A DNA stretch of 64,000 nt from the NCBI RefSeq assembly GCF_029945895.1, contig NZ_JAQSDL010000003.1, positions 29,981-93,980 of the forward strand, given 5' to 3'. The position numbers were made by a program, and so were the translations under genes. The first letter of the stretch is position 1. Every line of letters starts with the position of its first letter. Below the pieces are notes generated by a model. That model ran no database searches. It was not told the origin of the DNA and was given only the letters and a program-made list of their open reading frames with translations. Positions 40,101-47,675 of this stretch are shown piece after piece. This DNA is from Polaromonas sp. (GTDB lineage Bacteria; Pseudomonadota; Gammaproteobacteria; Burkholderiales; Burkholderiaceae_C).

Positions 40101-42056
40101 GCCTGCCGCACCACCATCGGTACTACCCGTCCCGCCCGTGCTGCCGCTGGCGCTGATGCCTGCCGTTGTCACGCCGCCGACGCCGGTGATGCTGACCATG
40201 CCACCAGCACGTCCGACATTGCCTGCACTCGCCGTGCCGCCCGTCCCCGCGACCGCCCCTGTCAGGTTCACCACGCCGGCAGACGTGATGTTCACCTGGC
40301 CGGCATCGGCATTCCCCGCCCCGGTGGCAGCGATGCTGCCTGCCGCCGTGCTGGTCACGCTGGCGCCCGACAACGTGATGCCGCCGGCTTGCGAAGTCAG
40401 GGCGGCGCCCAGTGCCAGCGTTCCGGCGCCGCTGTTGTCGGCATCGGCTTTGAGTGTGATGGCGCCCGCCCCGGTGACACTGAGTGCGGCGTTGACGTTG
40501 ATGTTGTTGTTGGCCTCAAGACTGACGCTTCGGCTTCCCGTGACGGCCAGCGCATTGCTGAGCGTGATGTCGTTGCCAGCCTGAAGCGTGATGTTCCCTG
40601 CAACGGCGTTGAGGGTTGCCACGGACACTGCTTGCGTCGTGCCGGACTGCGCGGCAAAGGTGCTGACATCGGCATAGGTTGCCGTTCCTGCATTGTTGAT
40701 GACGATGTTCAGGGGATCCAGCAGCAAGGTGCCCGCCTCGCCGCGTGTTGCGCTGAGGTTGGCGGAACCGTCGAACGCCAGCGTCTGTTTGCCGGACACT
40801 TCGGCAAAGCCGCCACGGCCGGTATCGGCACCACCGGTTGCCTTGATAGCGCCATAAAACCCGGTGGCAACATCCGACCAGACGACCACCTTGCCGCCAT
40901 CACCCGCACCGGTGGCACTCGCATCGATCACCGCATCGCGCGCGACCAGGGTCAGGGAGGCGTTCTGCTCGACGCCCTTGCCCTGGTAGTTGCCGCCAAT
41001 CAGCACGGTGCCACCGCCGGCCTGTCCCGATGCGTCAATTCGTGCGCTTGAGGCCAGAACCACCTTGTCGCCCAGTACCTTGACCGTGCCGCCGCTTTGC
41101 CCGCCATCCACACCCGAAACATTGAGCTCGCCGCTCACGGCCACCACGCCGGTGTTTCCACCGCTCAGCACAATCAGGCCGTTGTGCTCGATGGCGGAAG
41201 TGGCGCGTATCACGCCGGTCTGGTTGATGACGGTGGCCATCACGTCGCCCAGTGCGCTGGCCAGTACGGCGACCTGCCCACCCTGCGCCGTGATCACGCC
41301 GCTGTTGGCGGCGACGGCGTTGGCGGCCGCGGCATCCACCGAAAAACTCACCAGACCCGCGCCCGAGGTGTCCACCGAGACGCGCGCACCCGCGGCCAGC
41401 CCCACCGAACCGGCGTCGGCGCTGATGGACCCGGTGTTGCTGACGCTGGGTGCGGCCAGCAGAACGTAGCCGCCGCGCGCGGCCCGGATATTTCCTCCGT
41501 TGCTCACGGCCCCTGGATTGCCACCGCTACTGAAGGTGTAGCGGCCGGCCATGAAGTCCTCGTTGCTGAGGGCCAGGGTCGACGCGACCAGGCCGCCCAC
41601 ATGGACTTGCGCACCGGGTGCAAACATGACACCGGCGGGGTTGATCAGGAACACCTGGCCGTTGGCGCTGAGCGAGCCATAAATGGAGGAGGGGTTCGCT
41701 CCCGTTACCCGGTTCAGCGCGACCGCGGCGGCACCAGGCTGCACAAACTGCATCGATTGACCAGTGCCGATGTTGAAGCTCTGCCAGTTCAGGATGGCCT
41801 TGTCGCTGCCTTGGGTGACCACCATGGCATTGGCGTTGGGTGTGCTGATGCTTGCCTGGCCAGCCACCAGGCTGGCGCCCTCGGGCAAGGCCGTCGCCAG
41901 CGTCGAGAAGCCCGCCAGCAGGGCCGCCAGCAGGCGCGAAAAAAGGCGGCCGCTGCGCAGGCGATAGGTGGCGGTGAGCTTGCGTGACAGGCGGACCACC
42001 ACCGTACGAACGGCCCAAGGGCGGTAGGCGCCGTGTTTTGCAGATGGTTGGGTCAT
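31149..42056 (-). CDS. Giant two-partner-secretion exoprotein (TpsA, filamentous-haemagglutinin type)
   Basis: The 3635-residue protein has an extended signal region (residues 1-57) with YRPWAVRTVVVRLSRKLTAT and a hydrophobic LLAALLAGFSTLATA. A TPS domain follows at about 58-330, with LNWQSFNIGTGQSMQFVQ and the NPAGVMF form of the NPNG-type motif. From about 420 to 3250 it consists of Gly/Thr/Ala/Ser-rich parallel-beta repeats such as GAITTTGG and AGGNAGAITLDA, with almost no Cys or charged residues. A 745-residue super-repeat is visible. Near 3290-3450 there are MBG/YDG-type modules (TNDASKIYGQTN). A Pro-rich linker and an Ig-like end complete it. It is presumably a secreted or surface adhesin, exported by the TpsB encoded 21 bp upstream. 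Confidence 0.93.
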   Translation of the reverse strand: MTQPSAKHGAYRPWAVRTVVVRLSRKLTATYRLRSGRLFSRLLAALLAGFSTLATALPEGASLVAGQASISTPNANAMVVTQGSDKAILNWQSFNIGTGQSMQFVQPGAAAVALNRVTGANPSSIYGSLSANGQVFLINPAGVMFAPGAQVHVGGLVASTLALSNEDFMAGRYTFSSGGNPGAVSNGGNIRAARGGYVLLAAPSVSNTGSISADAGSVGLAAGARVSVDTSGAGLVSFSVDAAAANAVAANSGVITAQGGQVAVLASALGDVMATVINQTGVIRATSAIEHNGLIVLSGGNTGVVAVSGELNVSGVDGGQSGGTVKVLGDKVVLASSARIDASGQAGGGTVLIGGNYQGKGVEQNASLTLVARDAVIDASATGAGDGGKVVVWSDVATGFYGAIKATGGADTGRGGFAEVSGKQTLAFDGSANLSATRGEAGTLLLDPLNIVINNAGTATYADVSTFAAQSGTTQAVSVATLNAVAGNITLQAGNDITLSNALAVTGSRSVSLEANNNINVNAALSVTGAGAITLKADADNSGAGTLALGAALTSQAGGITLSGASVTSTAAGSIAATGAGNADAGQVNITSAGVVNLTGAVAGTGGTASAGNVGRAGGMVSITGVGGVTTAGISASGSTGGTGSTDGGAAGSITLSNSGSGNIVTGALTAQTGNARGTGAGGAAGSISVSNSAAGGNLNTGAISTAGGAGGNGGSVTLSSQAGVTVTGTLGTSGTVLAAGTRAGSNAGNITITGVNRSITGAITASGGAANGTDQAGGNAGVVSITGSGTLGTSSITASTGGATGTGTGGAAGSLTLTGSNATLGALSTVGGANGNGGAVSVTTTGTLSTSTIATGGGAAQAGTGGRNAGAVTLQAGAALTAAAITAGGSAGNGANQAGGNGAAVSVSSTGGNVSVAAITTTGGNGVAGVAAGGNAGAITLDAAGGTPTITLGGSLTALGGNQFGGGTSGSGANISIKQDALLNAATVTLDSRGGNAGVGTGGNVQFDGAINSTGGARALSVTAGTGDVTASGAMGGTSALSTLTVTGNDITVANIGGAAAGVTGATALTATTAGADTGEISFTGTTYNANAQTYVAAAGNTLKINAGATTTFSSTADNITFGNAASAAGGTLLLADGSNLSVNTAGVLANGVINAFAGVRATSAETLSFNAGTSTISVGQIGSTGEVASVALTAATSTLRGDITTADVAANNVTITGAVALANSVTIDTSRTTNKGDITITGASTGAGTALSLTGKAISTGAITTTGAANGDGGAVSITGTGVVNLSGAVTATGGTASAGNVGRAGGAVSITGVGGVTTAGISASGSSGGTGNTNGGSAGTISVSNSGASNISVGALTASTGNAVGTGLGGTAGSVSVSNTFAGGNVTTAALTTTGGTKGAGGNISVSAAGAGVLSTGGAAIAATGGVGATSAGADAGDITLSGGTVTLGASTVTATGGAGNGASFAGGSGGQISVTSNAGGMSSTGAGAMTANGGAASGTGAAGGAAGTISVTNAAASTGTISLAGSGGLNARTGASTGSTAALAAGSITINNNATSATATTLGNLNTGGQANGHGGLVSISTTGTLSAGTIGTGGGTVNALSTLAGRDAGKVTISTGEAITALGAITAGGSAGVGADQAGGNGAAVSVSSTGDNVTVAAITTSGGAAGASGTAAGGNAGAITLDAGGATPTITLGGNLTALGGNQVGGAVSGSGANIRVKDAALLNAATVTLNAAGGNAGAGAGGNIQFDGAVDSSGAARALILAAGTGDVTLGGTTGGTTALSALTVTGNDITVANIGGAAAGVTGATALTATTAGTDTGEISFTGTTYNANAQTYVATAGNTLKVNAGAATTFTSSADTITFGNTANANGGALLLADGSNLSVNTAGAGVNGVINAFAGIRGNSAETVSLNAGTSTLSVGQIGSANEIASVALTAATSTLRGDITTADVAANNVTITGAVTLASGVTIDTSRTTNKGDITITGASTGAGTALSLTGKAISTGAITTTGAGNGDGGAVSITGSSTVTTGAIATTGGTATAGNSGRSAGAVSITGAGVTAAAISASGSNGVTTGDRAGGAGAAVSITSTNGITQTGTISASGGVGVNNGAGGNAGSITIANSAAGNISTGALTVQTGNAAGTGAGGDASGTRVSVTNTAAAGTLATGAITTTGGTMGHGGNVVLSSAGTAASGSITTSGGAALATNAGRNAGTVSITGAGISLGASTITASGTAGVGAAQTGGNGAAISLTSTNGITGTGAIAASGGAGSATNGAGGDAGSITIANSAAGAISTGTLTASTGAALGTGLGGTAGSVSVSNTATDANVTVGAITTTGAAKGRGGNISVSAAGAGVVSTGGAAIASTGGAGSNSAGANAGTITLSGGTVTLGASTVTATGGAGSGASFAGGSGAAISLTSNGGGMTSSGAGAITANGGAGGTGSAAGGAAGSVSVTNNGSTGVINLAGTGGLNARSGASVGTELAGAAGAITVTNNASGVATTVGPLTTQGQANGAGGTVTVNTAGALTVGIINSSGGTANTGTAGRDAGAVSLTGVGVSFGANTITATGATGVGTDQTGGNGAAVSITSTGGVTGTGLISASGGAGSATNGAGGNAGSITISNTVAGAVSTGSLTASTGAAAGSGAGGTAGSISVSNTAGNLTTGALTTTGGGKGNGGNITLAAASGTVGAGNIAASGGTALGSSSGRNAGTISISGAALTLGASTITANGTNASTLGTGGNGGAITLSSTGAISSSGSISAIGGAGAGVDQAGGNGAAVSVSSTGGSVAVGAIATTGGNGVTGAAAGGNAGAITLDAAGGGLGITLASSLSAVGGTATGGAAAGTGGTVLVDAGTGTYTQNNNIDVAAGTGPITVIADAVAIGTNTGNNALATSGALTIKAKTANRAMSLAGASAFDISGAEITAIATGATGSIVIGDTASSGVLTIGNNIGLSGKTLTLNAGSITDTGTQLITATNVTLNANGNIGSSGDRINVAATNLGVNTTAGGSAFVATGAINMGVGSAASNVAGTLDLLAGGAVTQTASTGNITAGTLKVQNSAANSPITLTNSGNNAGTINLQATTTGAIQYTDVNGFDVAAVLTTGNATLSAGGTVTQSGAINASGLALTGAGGNHTLRHAGNAVTTLAANTGSIDYSQAGALTVGSVAGVAGVTTAVATKIETTGAASNLRLDNAVTSAGTGDAIVLKAGSSNAAGVATGGQLNNTLGAAGIVATSGRYLVYSGDPGTLGDPLTTTEGVTSYSKRYNTAASFTPGGSASMFLYRVAPTLTITTNDASKIYGQTNPVFTGNSSGYIDGDTAASVGVTRSSAAVFNTPVAQTGIAITSGATNNENYTLVLSNGRLNIDRAQISSVSGITANNKVVDGNTSATLNTGGAAYAGLVPGDVLSVNTATGSFDTPFVGANKLVLIKGIILGGAAADNYILVDNTAVTRAAITDLSSFAGSFFQTPALPPVPPQRFAASGLTVADANALLESGPTASGGDSGTTVKVVREPTDQVAGIVTVTVARELVAGSGFRFSLPPALLAGAAGGAVQVGATTLSGRPLPAWLQVNAETGAFVATGLPSGALPLQIRVSLGARSVVLTISQEQGDGPAPRRVTVERVHAEPVHQPG
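36016..36720 (-). repeat. TpsA super-repeat, near-identical segment B
   Basis: This segment is nearly identical to 38251-38955 at a fixed offset of 2235 bp (745 codons), including long identical runs around 36016-36140. It encodes TVTGNDITVANIGGAAAGVT through TGKAISTGAITTTGA. Confidence 0.85.
38251..38955 (-). repeat. TpsA super-repeat, near-identical segment A
   Basis: N-terminal-side partner of the segment at 36016-36720. Weaker similarity continues on both sides, so the unit of duplication is probably the whole 745-codon module. Confidence 0.85.
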
Positions 42057-42077
42057 GGCTGTTCTTTGCGCCGCAGC

Positions 42078-43814
42078 TCAGAACCACTTCTGGGCGGACA
42101 CCCAGGCGCGCGGCGAACGGTCCGGATCACCGGTGGAAGGCGTTGACCGCGTCGTACGCCAGGCCAGGTAGGTGGTGATCATGAAATTGTTGACTCGCCC
42201 TGCAAGCGCGCCTATGCCCACGGAGCCCAGGGCGATCCGGTTGGTCACGCCGAGCACCGCGGAATCATCCTGGTTGAACCGGACCGTTCCGTAATCATAA
42301 AAAGCCGCCAGGCTCACCGGCTCGCCGGCCAGCGTGACGGGCGCAGGCAACTGATAGCGGTATTCAAGATTGAACAGCAGCCCGGCGTCCCCGATGCCTT
42401 CGCCCACCGGATAGCCCCTGACCCCGTTGGGCCCGCCCAGCGCCATTTTTTCCGCAGAGGCGAGGTTTCGGGAGGCCAGCTGGGTCTGGAAGCCAAACAG
42501 CATGCTGGACGCGCTACCGAACAGCTGGGTGCGCTGGAACTCGAGGTTGAGCTTGCCGAAGCCGCCTGCCGTCCGCAGGCCACCAGGGCCTTGGTCGAAA
42601 CCGAGGCTGATCGCATCCAGCCGGGTGCGTCCCAGCGTACCGGTCAAGGCGTAGCTGCTGGAGCCGCCGGCCCCGATCATGTCATCGGAAAAGTTGCCCA
42701 GCAGGCCGACGCGCGTCGCCGTGATGCGGCGCTCACTGTCGTTCGCCGGTGTGGTGATCTGATCGTTGAACTTTTTGTGCTCCAGGCTGAGCAGGCCATA
42801 CAGGTTGTTGTCGCGCGAACGGATCAGCGGCCGGGTCAGGGCAACGCCCAGGATGTCCGCTTTGCCGGTGGCCCCCAGCGCCGCAAATTGTTCACCCAGG
42901 GCGTAGTCGGTCCGGGCGGCACTGACTGCGAGCCGGGTACCGGCGGTATCGATGGAAACCGCATATGCCAGGCGGTACAGATTGCTGCGGGTCGCGTTGC
43001 TTGTCTGGGCGCGCGCGCTGAACACATCGCCCCGCCCCGCCAGATTGCTGACATTGAGGCTGGCGGACAGATGCAGCGGGCCGGCCGCGCGTGCGCCGAA
43101 GTTGTCCACGCCTACCGATCCGTCGACCTGCGGGCCCTGGGCGCGAATGGTCACGATCACGTCGGCCTGGCCCGGCCGCTGGCCCGGTTCCACCGTGGCG
43201 CTGGCGTCCACGCCGGCCAGGTCCCGCAGCAGCAGCACGGGCTTGTCCAGCAGATATTCGCTGATCAACGCCCCGGGTTGCAGGTTGGCACCCACCACGC
43301 GCCGGGCGTAGGACGCCGACCCGTTGTCGCCCTCGAACTGCACATGGACCCTGCCGATGCGCGCCTCGATCACGGCAATGGTGACCGTCCCGCCGACCGC
43401 TTGGAAGGCTTGCTCGGGCAGGTAGGCTTCCGTCAGAAGATAGCCCTGCGCCCGGTAATACCGGCTGACAAGCGCTGCGGCTTCCGTCAGCCCGGCCAGG
43501 TCAGTCGTCCGGTTGACGCGATCCACGAGCAGGGCCGCCAGGGCTTCCTGGTCAAAGAGGGTGTTGCCCTCGAAGCGGAATGCGGCCGGCGTGATGGACA
43601 CCGCAGCCTGGACCGGCAAAGCCGTTTTCCCGGCAGGCAGGCCGATCGGCGGCGCGCCCGGCTTCGGCAACAGGGGTAACTGGCGTTGTGGCTCCTGCAA
43701 GGAGCCAGCGTCAGGGCGGTGGACCGTTTGGGCGAAAACAGACGAGCCGCCCGACGCTATAAGCAACAGACAGCAAACCAGCAACAAACAAGGCAGCAGG
43801 CGGTGACGCTTCAC
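42078..43814 (-). CDS. TpsB outer-membrane transporter (ShlB/FhaC/HecB family)
   Basis: The 578-residue protein has a signal peptide (LLPCLLLVCCLLLIASGGSS, then VFAQ). POTRA domains span about residues 75-235 (FRFEGNTLFDQEALAALL and VIEARIGRVHVQFEG). A 16-stranded-barrel region follows, carrying the VRGYPVGEGIGDAG motif of loop L6. It ends in Trp-Phe, the outer-membrane C-terminal signature. It secretes the TpsA protein encoded 21 bp downstream. The start codon is GTG with a weak ribosome-binding site. Confidence 0.95.
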   Translation of the reverse strand: MKRHRLLPCLLLVCCLLLIASGGSSVFAQTVHRPDAGSLQEPQRQLPLLPKPGAPPIGLPAGKTALPVQAAVSITPAAFRFEGNTLFDQEALAALLVDRVNRTTDLAGLTEAAALVSRYYRAQGYLLTEAYLPEQAFQAVGGTVTIAVIEARIGRVHVQFEGDNGSASYARRVVGANLQPGALISEYLLDKPVLLLRDLAGVDASATVEPGQRPGQADVIVTIRAQGPQVDGSVGVDNFGARAAGPLHLSASLNVSNLAGRGDVFSARAQTSNATRSNLYRLAYAVSIDTAGTRLAVSAARTDYALGEQFAALGATGKADILGVALTRPLIRSRDNNLYGLLSLEHKKFNDQITTPANDSERRITATRVGLLGNFSDDMIGAGGSSSYALTGTLGRTRLDAISLGFDQGPGGLRTAGGFGKLNLEFQRTQLFGSASSMLFGFQTQLASRNLASAEKMALGGPNGVRGYPVGEGIGDAGLLFNLEYRYQLPAPVTLAGEPVSLAAFYDYGTVRFNQDDSAVLGVTNRIALGSVGIGALAGRVNNFMITTYLAWRTTRSTPSTGDPDRSPRAWVSAQKWF

Positions 43815-43857
43815 GGAAGGTCTGATAGTTAAGAAAATTTACACATGGCAACAAATT

Positions 43858-43887
43858 GTATTAAGCATTTATTGGGCCTTTAGTCAA
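43858..43887 (-). promoter_or_regulatory. Candidate sigma-70 promoter of tpsBA
   Basis: On the minus strand, TTGACT and TAATAC are separated by 18 nt. The -10 box ends about 44 bp upstream of the tpsB start codon. Confidence 0.45.
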
Positions 43888-44158
43888 CAGCTGGCCCTGC
43901 CTATGGATGGAAATGAACTACCGATGTCGCAGCGAGCAAACAAAACAGGGAGTTGTTCACACATCCAGGCGCATAAGACCACGTTGGTCAGACATGCAAA
44001 AAGGGATTGAGCGAAACTTCTATCCGCGCCGCAGCCAGTTTCAATCGGTGTTTCAAATAGTTAATGCGTATAGTTAAATTTGTTTAAATAGTTTTAAGCT
44101 ATTTTTAACCAGGGTGCGGGATCTGTCGTTCCGTCCTCTCACCCCAAGAAGCCCGACC
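43888..44158. other. AT-rich intergenic segment upstream of tpsBA
   Basis: No gene is visible. Around 44045-44110 the sequence is much richer in A and T than the rest of the window, with repeated TAGTTAA and TTTAAATAG motifs and a small dyad AAATAG/CTATTT. It may hold regulatory sites of the secretion operon. Confidence 0.5.
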
Positions 44159-44398
44159 ATGGCCAAGTTTTCACGTGCCCATTGCCCACGCTGAAAAAAA
44201 CCACCAGCTGCTACTTGCTTCACGTCACGGCGGCGGCAGGGGTGGCGTATGCCGTGACCGGCAAGCTGTTGCTGGCCCTTACGCTGGGTCCTGCTCGAGC
44301 CGGCGGTTCAGGCCATCGCCTTTTTCTTCGACGAGAAGGCCTGGCAACGCTGGGATGGTGCCCATCCTGCCGCAACGCCTGCGGCGAGGGGCGCTTGA
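44159..44398 (+). pseudogene. Frameshifted DUF2061 membrane protein remnant
   Basis: Two frames together reconstruct a DUF2061 protein. KKTTSCYLLHVTAAAGVAYA and VTGKLLLALTL are read from 44182. After a shift near 44287, VLLEPAVQAIAFFFDEKAWQ continues to a TGA at 44396. Family members have this order: a helix with VAY-LTG, then LIEP and a Y/F-x-HE-x-W end. An extra G in the GGG at 44286-44288 explains the shift. The ATG at 44159 is in yet another phase, so a second lesion or a different start is needed. A sequencing error at 44287 would make it a functional gene. Confidence 0.6.
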
Positions 44399-44709
44399 AC
44401 CCGCGCCACCTGCGCTCTATCGGCATGGGCGAACCTGCATGCCAACCGCACCATCCAACGGCTGCGGACGTCATCTGCTGGTATTACCCAAAAGCAGCTT
44501 ACGACGGCGATCGCGCGCCATGCAGCAGGCAACGGTCGGCAACAGCCTTTGCCTGGGTCAGTGGCCTCTGATTTATGTGAAAAAGTCAAAAGCGCTCCAC
44601 CGGGTTGCGTAGATCCACGTACTAGGGTTTTCCCCTTGGACGACCTACAATCGCAGACCTTACAAAAAATTGACGGCCCTGCCGGGGCCGCCGCTCAGGA
44701 GACAATTTC
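44399..44709. other. Intergenic region, 311 bp
   Basis: No supported gene. A TACAAT at 44647-44652 could be the -10 box for the malic enzyme gene; no good -35 box is seen. AGGAGAC at 44696-44702 is the ribosome-binding site. Confidence 0.4.
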
Positions 44710-47022
44710 ATGCCCGCAGTGCCAGCCACCCCCGACAGCCAGGAAAAGCGCGACGAACTGCGCCGCGCCGCGTTGGAGTACCACGAGTTTCCGACGCCCG
44801 GCAAGATCGCGATTGCGGCCACCAAGCAGCTGGTTAACCAGCGCGATCTGGCGCTGGCCTACTCGCCCGGCGTCGCGGCCCCCTGCGAGGAAATCGTCAA
44901 GGACCCGAATGCAGCCTTCAAATACACCAGCCGCGGCAACCTGGTCGCGGTCGTAACCAACGGCACGGCCGTGCTGGGTCTCGGCGACATTGGCCCGCTT
45001 GCCTCCAAACCGGTGATGGAAGGCAAGGGCGTGCTGTTCAAGAAGTTCGCAGGCATTGACGTTTTCGACATCGAAATCGACGAAAAGGACCCTGCAAAGC
45101 TGGTCGACATTATTGCCTCGCTGGAGCCCACCTTTGGCGCGATCAACCTCGAGGACATCAAGGCGCCGGACTGTTTTTACATCGAGCGGGAACTGCGCAA
45201 GCGCATGAAAATCCCGGTGTTCCACGATGACCAGCATGGCACCGCCATCACAGTCGGTGCCGCGATCCTGAACGCCCTGAAGGTGGTCGGAAAGCTCCCG
45301 ACGCAGGTCAAGCTGGTGACCTCGGGCGCGGGTGCAGCGGCCCTGGCTTGCCTCGGACTGCTGCTCAAGCTGGGCATTCCGCGCAGCAACATTTTTGTGA
45401 CGGATCTGGCCGGTGTGGTCTACGAAGGACGCACTGAGCTGATGGACGAAGACAAGATCCAGTTTGCGCAGAAAACCCCGGCGCGGACTCTGGGCGAGAT
45501 CATTGAAGGTGCAGACATCTTCCTGGGCCTGTCGGCGGGCGGTGTGCTCAAAAAGGACATGGTCCGCAAAATGGCCGCCAGGCCCATCATTTTTGCGCTG
45601 GCCAATCCCAACCCCGAAATTACGCCTGAAGACGTCAAATCGGTACGCGATGACGCCATCATGGCCACTGGCCGCACCGACTACCCGAACCAGGTCAACA
45701 ACGTCCTGTGTTTCCCCTATATCTTCCGCGGCGCGCTGGACGCCGGCGCTTCTACCATCACGGTCGAGATGGAAATTGCCGCCGTGCATGCCATTGCCGA
45801 GCTGGCGCAGGCCGAACAGAGCGAGGTGGTGGCAGCGGCCTACACCGGCGAGCAACTTGCCTTCGGGCCGGAATACCTGATACCCAAGCCATTTGACCCG
45901 CGCCTGATGATGAAAATCGCGCCCGCCGTGGCGCAGGCAGCGGCCGACAGCGGCGTGGCGCTGCGTCCGATCACCGACATGGACGCTTACAGAGAGAAGC
46001 TCCAGAGCTTCGTCTACGCCTCGGGCACAACCATGAAGCCGATTTTTGCCGCCGCCAAGAAAGCCGTCAGAAAACGCGTTGCCTATGCCGAGGGAGAGGA
46101 AGAACGCGTGCTGAGGGCCTGCCAGATCGTCGTGGATGAGGGCCTGGCACGGCCAACGCTGATAGGCCGGCCCGCCATCATTGCCCAGCGCATCGAAAAA
46201 TTCGGTCTGCGGCTCAGGGAAGAGCTCGACTACGACGTGGTCAACGTCGAGCAGGACCACCGCTACCGCGACTTCTGGCAGACCTACCATCGCATCATGG
46301 AGCGCCAGGGCGTGACGGTGCAGATGGCCAAGATCGAGATGCGCCGCCGTCTGACGCTGATTGCGGGCATGCTGCTGCACAAGGGAGATGTGGACGGTCT
46401 GATCTGCGGCACCTGGGGTACCACCGCCCACCACCTGAACTATCTGGACCAGGTGATCGGCAAGCGCCCGGGCGTCTGCACCTACGCCTGCATGAATGGC
46501 CTGATGCTGCCGGACCGCCAGGTGTTTCTTGTCGACACCCATGTGAACTACGACCCCACGGCCGAACAGTTGGCCGAGATCACGACACTGGCGGCAGAGG
46601 AAATGATGCGTTTTGGCATCAAGCCCAAGGCCGCGCTGCTGTCGCACTCAAATTTTGGCTCGTCCAATCTACCGAGTGCCCTGAAAATGCGCCACACGCT
46701 GCAATTGCTGCGCGACGAAGCCCCGTGGCTGGAAGTCGACGGCGAAATGCACGGTGACGTGGCGCTGGACGCTGCGGCGCGCGCGGCGGTCATGCCCAAC
46801 AGCACCCTGTCCGGTGAAGCCAATTTGCTGGTCCTGCCCAACATCGATGCAGCCAACATTGCGTACAACCTCCTCAAGACAGCAGCGGGCGGCAACATCG
46901 CCATTGGCCCGGTTCTGCTTGGTGCCGCCAAACCCATGCACATCCTGACCGCCAGCACGACTGTGCGCCGGATTGTCAACATGACAGCCTTGACCGTGGC
47001 AGACGCCAACGCATCCCGATAG
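44710..47022 (+). CDS. maeB: NADP-dependent malic enzyme (bifunctional-type, with PTA-like domain)
   Basis: The 770-residue enzyme decarboxylates malate to pyruvate with reduction of NADP. The malic domain (about 1-200) has [16 protein letters not shown] and [17 protein letters not shown]. The nucleotide domain has [17 protein letters not shown], and the last 340 residues form a phosphotransacetylase-like domain that is regulatory in characterised MaeB proteins. Length equals that of E. coli MaeB. It links the TCA cycle to pyruvate and NADPH supply. It is monocistronic as far as can be seen. Confidence 0.96.
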   Translation: MPAVPATPDSQEKRDELRRAALEYHEFPTPGKIAIAATKQLVNQRDLALAYSPGVAAPCEEIVKDPNAAFKYTSRGNLVAVVTNGTAVLGLGDIGPLASKPVMEGKGVLFKKFAGIDVFDIEIDEKDPAKLVDIIASLEPTFGAINLEDIKAPDCFYIERELRKRMKIPVFHDDQHGTAITVGAAILNALKVVGKLPTQVKLVTSGAGAAALACLGLLLKLGIPRSNIFVTDLAGVVYEGRTELMDEDKIQFAQKTPARTLGEIIEGADIFLGLSAGGVLKKDMVRKMAARPIIFALANPNPEITPEDVKSVRDDAIMATGRTDYPNQVNNVLCFPYIFRGALDAGASTITVEMEIAAVHAIAELAQAEQSEVVAAAYTGEQLAFGPEYLIPKPFDPRLMMKIAPAVAQAAADSGVALRPITDMDAYREKLQSFVYASGTTMKPIFAAAKKAVRKRVAYAEGEEERVLRACQIVVDEGLARPTLIGRPAIIAQRIEKFGLRLREELDYDVVNVEQDHRYRDFWQTYHRIMERQGVTVQMAKIEMRRRLTLIAGMLLHKGDVDGLICGTWGTTAHHLNYLDQVIGKRPGVCTYACMNGLMLPDRQVFLVDTHVNYDPTAEQLAEITTLAAEEMMRFGIKPKAALLSHSNFGSSNLPSALKMRHTLQLLRDEAPWLEVDGEMHGDVALDAAARAAVMPNSTLSGEANLLVLPNIDAANIAYNLLKTAAGGNIAIGPVLLGAAKPMHILTASTTVRRIVNMTALTVADANASR

Positions 47023-47213
47023 GTACTTTTTAGACAGCTAGTACTAACTTATGGCGTCCGCAAACGGGGCGCCAGACTGCCTGAATCTTGGGCAGGCCCT
47101 TGCGTTTTTCTGCGGGATGCGTCAAACTCTACCTCTTGAAATTTAAGGGTTAACCCGGGCAACCGCCAAAAATATACGACGGTTGGCGCTGGTTCAAGAA
47201 AAACGGATTTTCC

Positions 47214-47621
47214 ATGTTGCGAGAAAGTGGGGCCGGTTGGCGGCTAGCCGCAGCAGTCGTTCTGATTGCTTTGAGCACGGGGTTCAGCCCGTCCGGCGTG
47301 GAGGCCAAAGCGCCAGTCCCCGGGGCCGAAGTCAGCTCGATTTCGGTCGCCGCCTTGCCCGAGCAGGGGCGCCACATGGTCCGCTTGATTTATCAGGGGG
47401 GCCCGTTCAGGTACGACAAGGACGGTTCGGTGTTTGGGAATCGGGAAAGAATACTTCCCGCCAAAACTCGCGGTTACTACCGCGAATACACCGTCAGAAC
47501 CCCAGGTGAGCGCAGTCGGGGCGCACGGCGCATCGTTTGTGGTGGTTTTGTACCCACCACGCCCGATGCTTGTTATTACACCGATGATCACTACGCGAGT
47601 TTTCGCAGAATCGCACAATAA
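47214..47621 (+). CDS. Secreted guanyl-specific ribonuclease (barnase/RNase Sa family)
   Basis: The 135-residue protein has a signal peptide (WRLAAAVVLIALSTGFSPSG, cleavage near VEA) and a mature domain of about 100 residues. That domain matches RNase Sa/barnase: DGSVFGNRERILPAKTRGYY, then EYTVRTPGERSRGARRIVCG and DACYYTDDHYASF. By comparison with RNase Sa, Glu91 is the general base, Arg106 binds phosphate and His126 is the general acid. Cys109 and Cys120 could form a disulfide. A barstar-like inhibitor follows after 54 bp. Confidence 0.9.
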   Translation: MLRESGAGWRLAAAVVLIALSTGFSPSGVEAKAPVPGAEVSSISVAALPEQGRHMVRLIYQGGPFRYDKDGSVFGNRERILPAKTRGYYREYTVRTPGERSRGARRIVCGGFVPTTPDACYYTDDHYASFRRIAQ

Positions 47622-47675
47622 GGTTCAACAGTGATCGTCAACTTAGAACTATTGACTTAAGAAAGAGACGCGGAG

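Noticed and set aside
31149..42056. Contact-dependent inhibition (CdiA) toxin
   Set aside because: No VENN-type motif, no C-terminal toxin domain and no immunity gene after it; the end consists of MBG/YDG and Ig-like modules.
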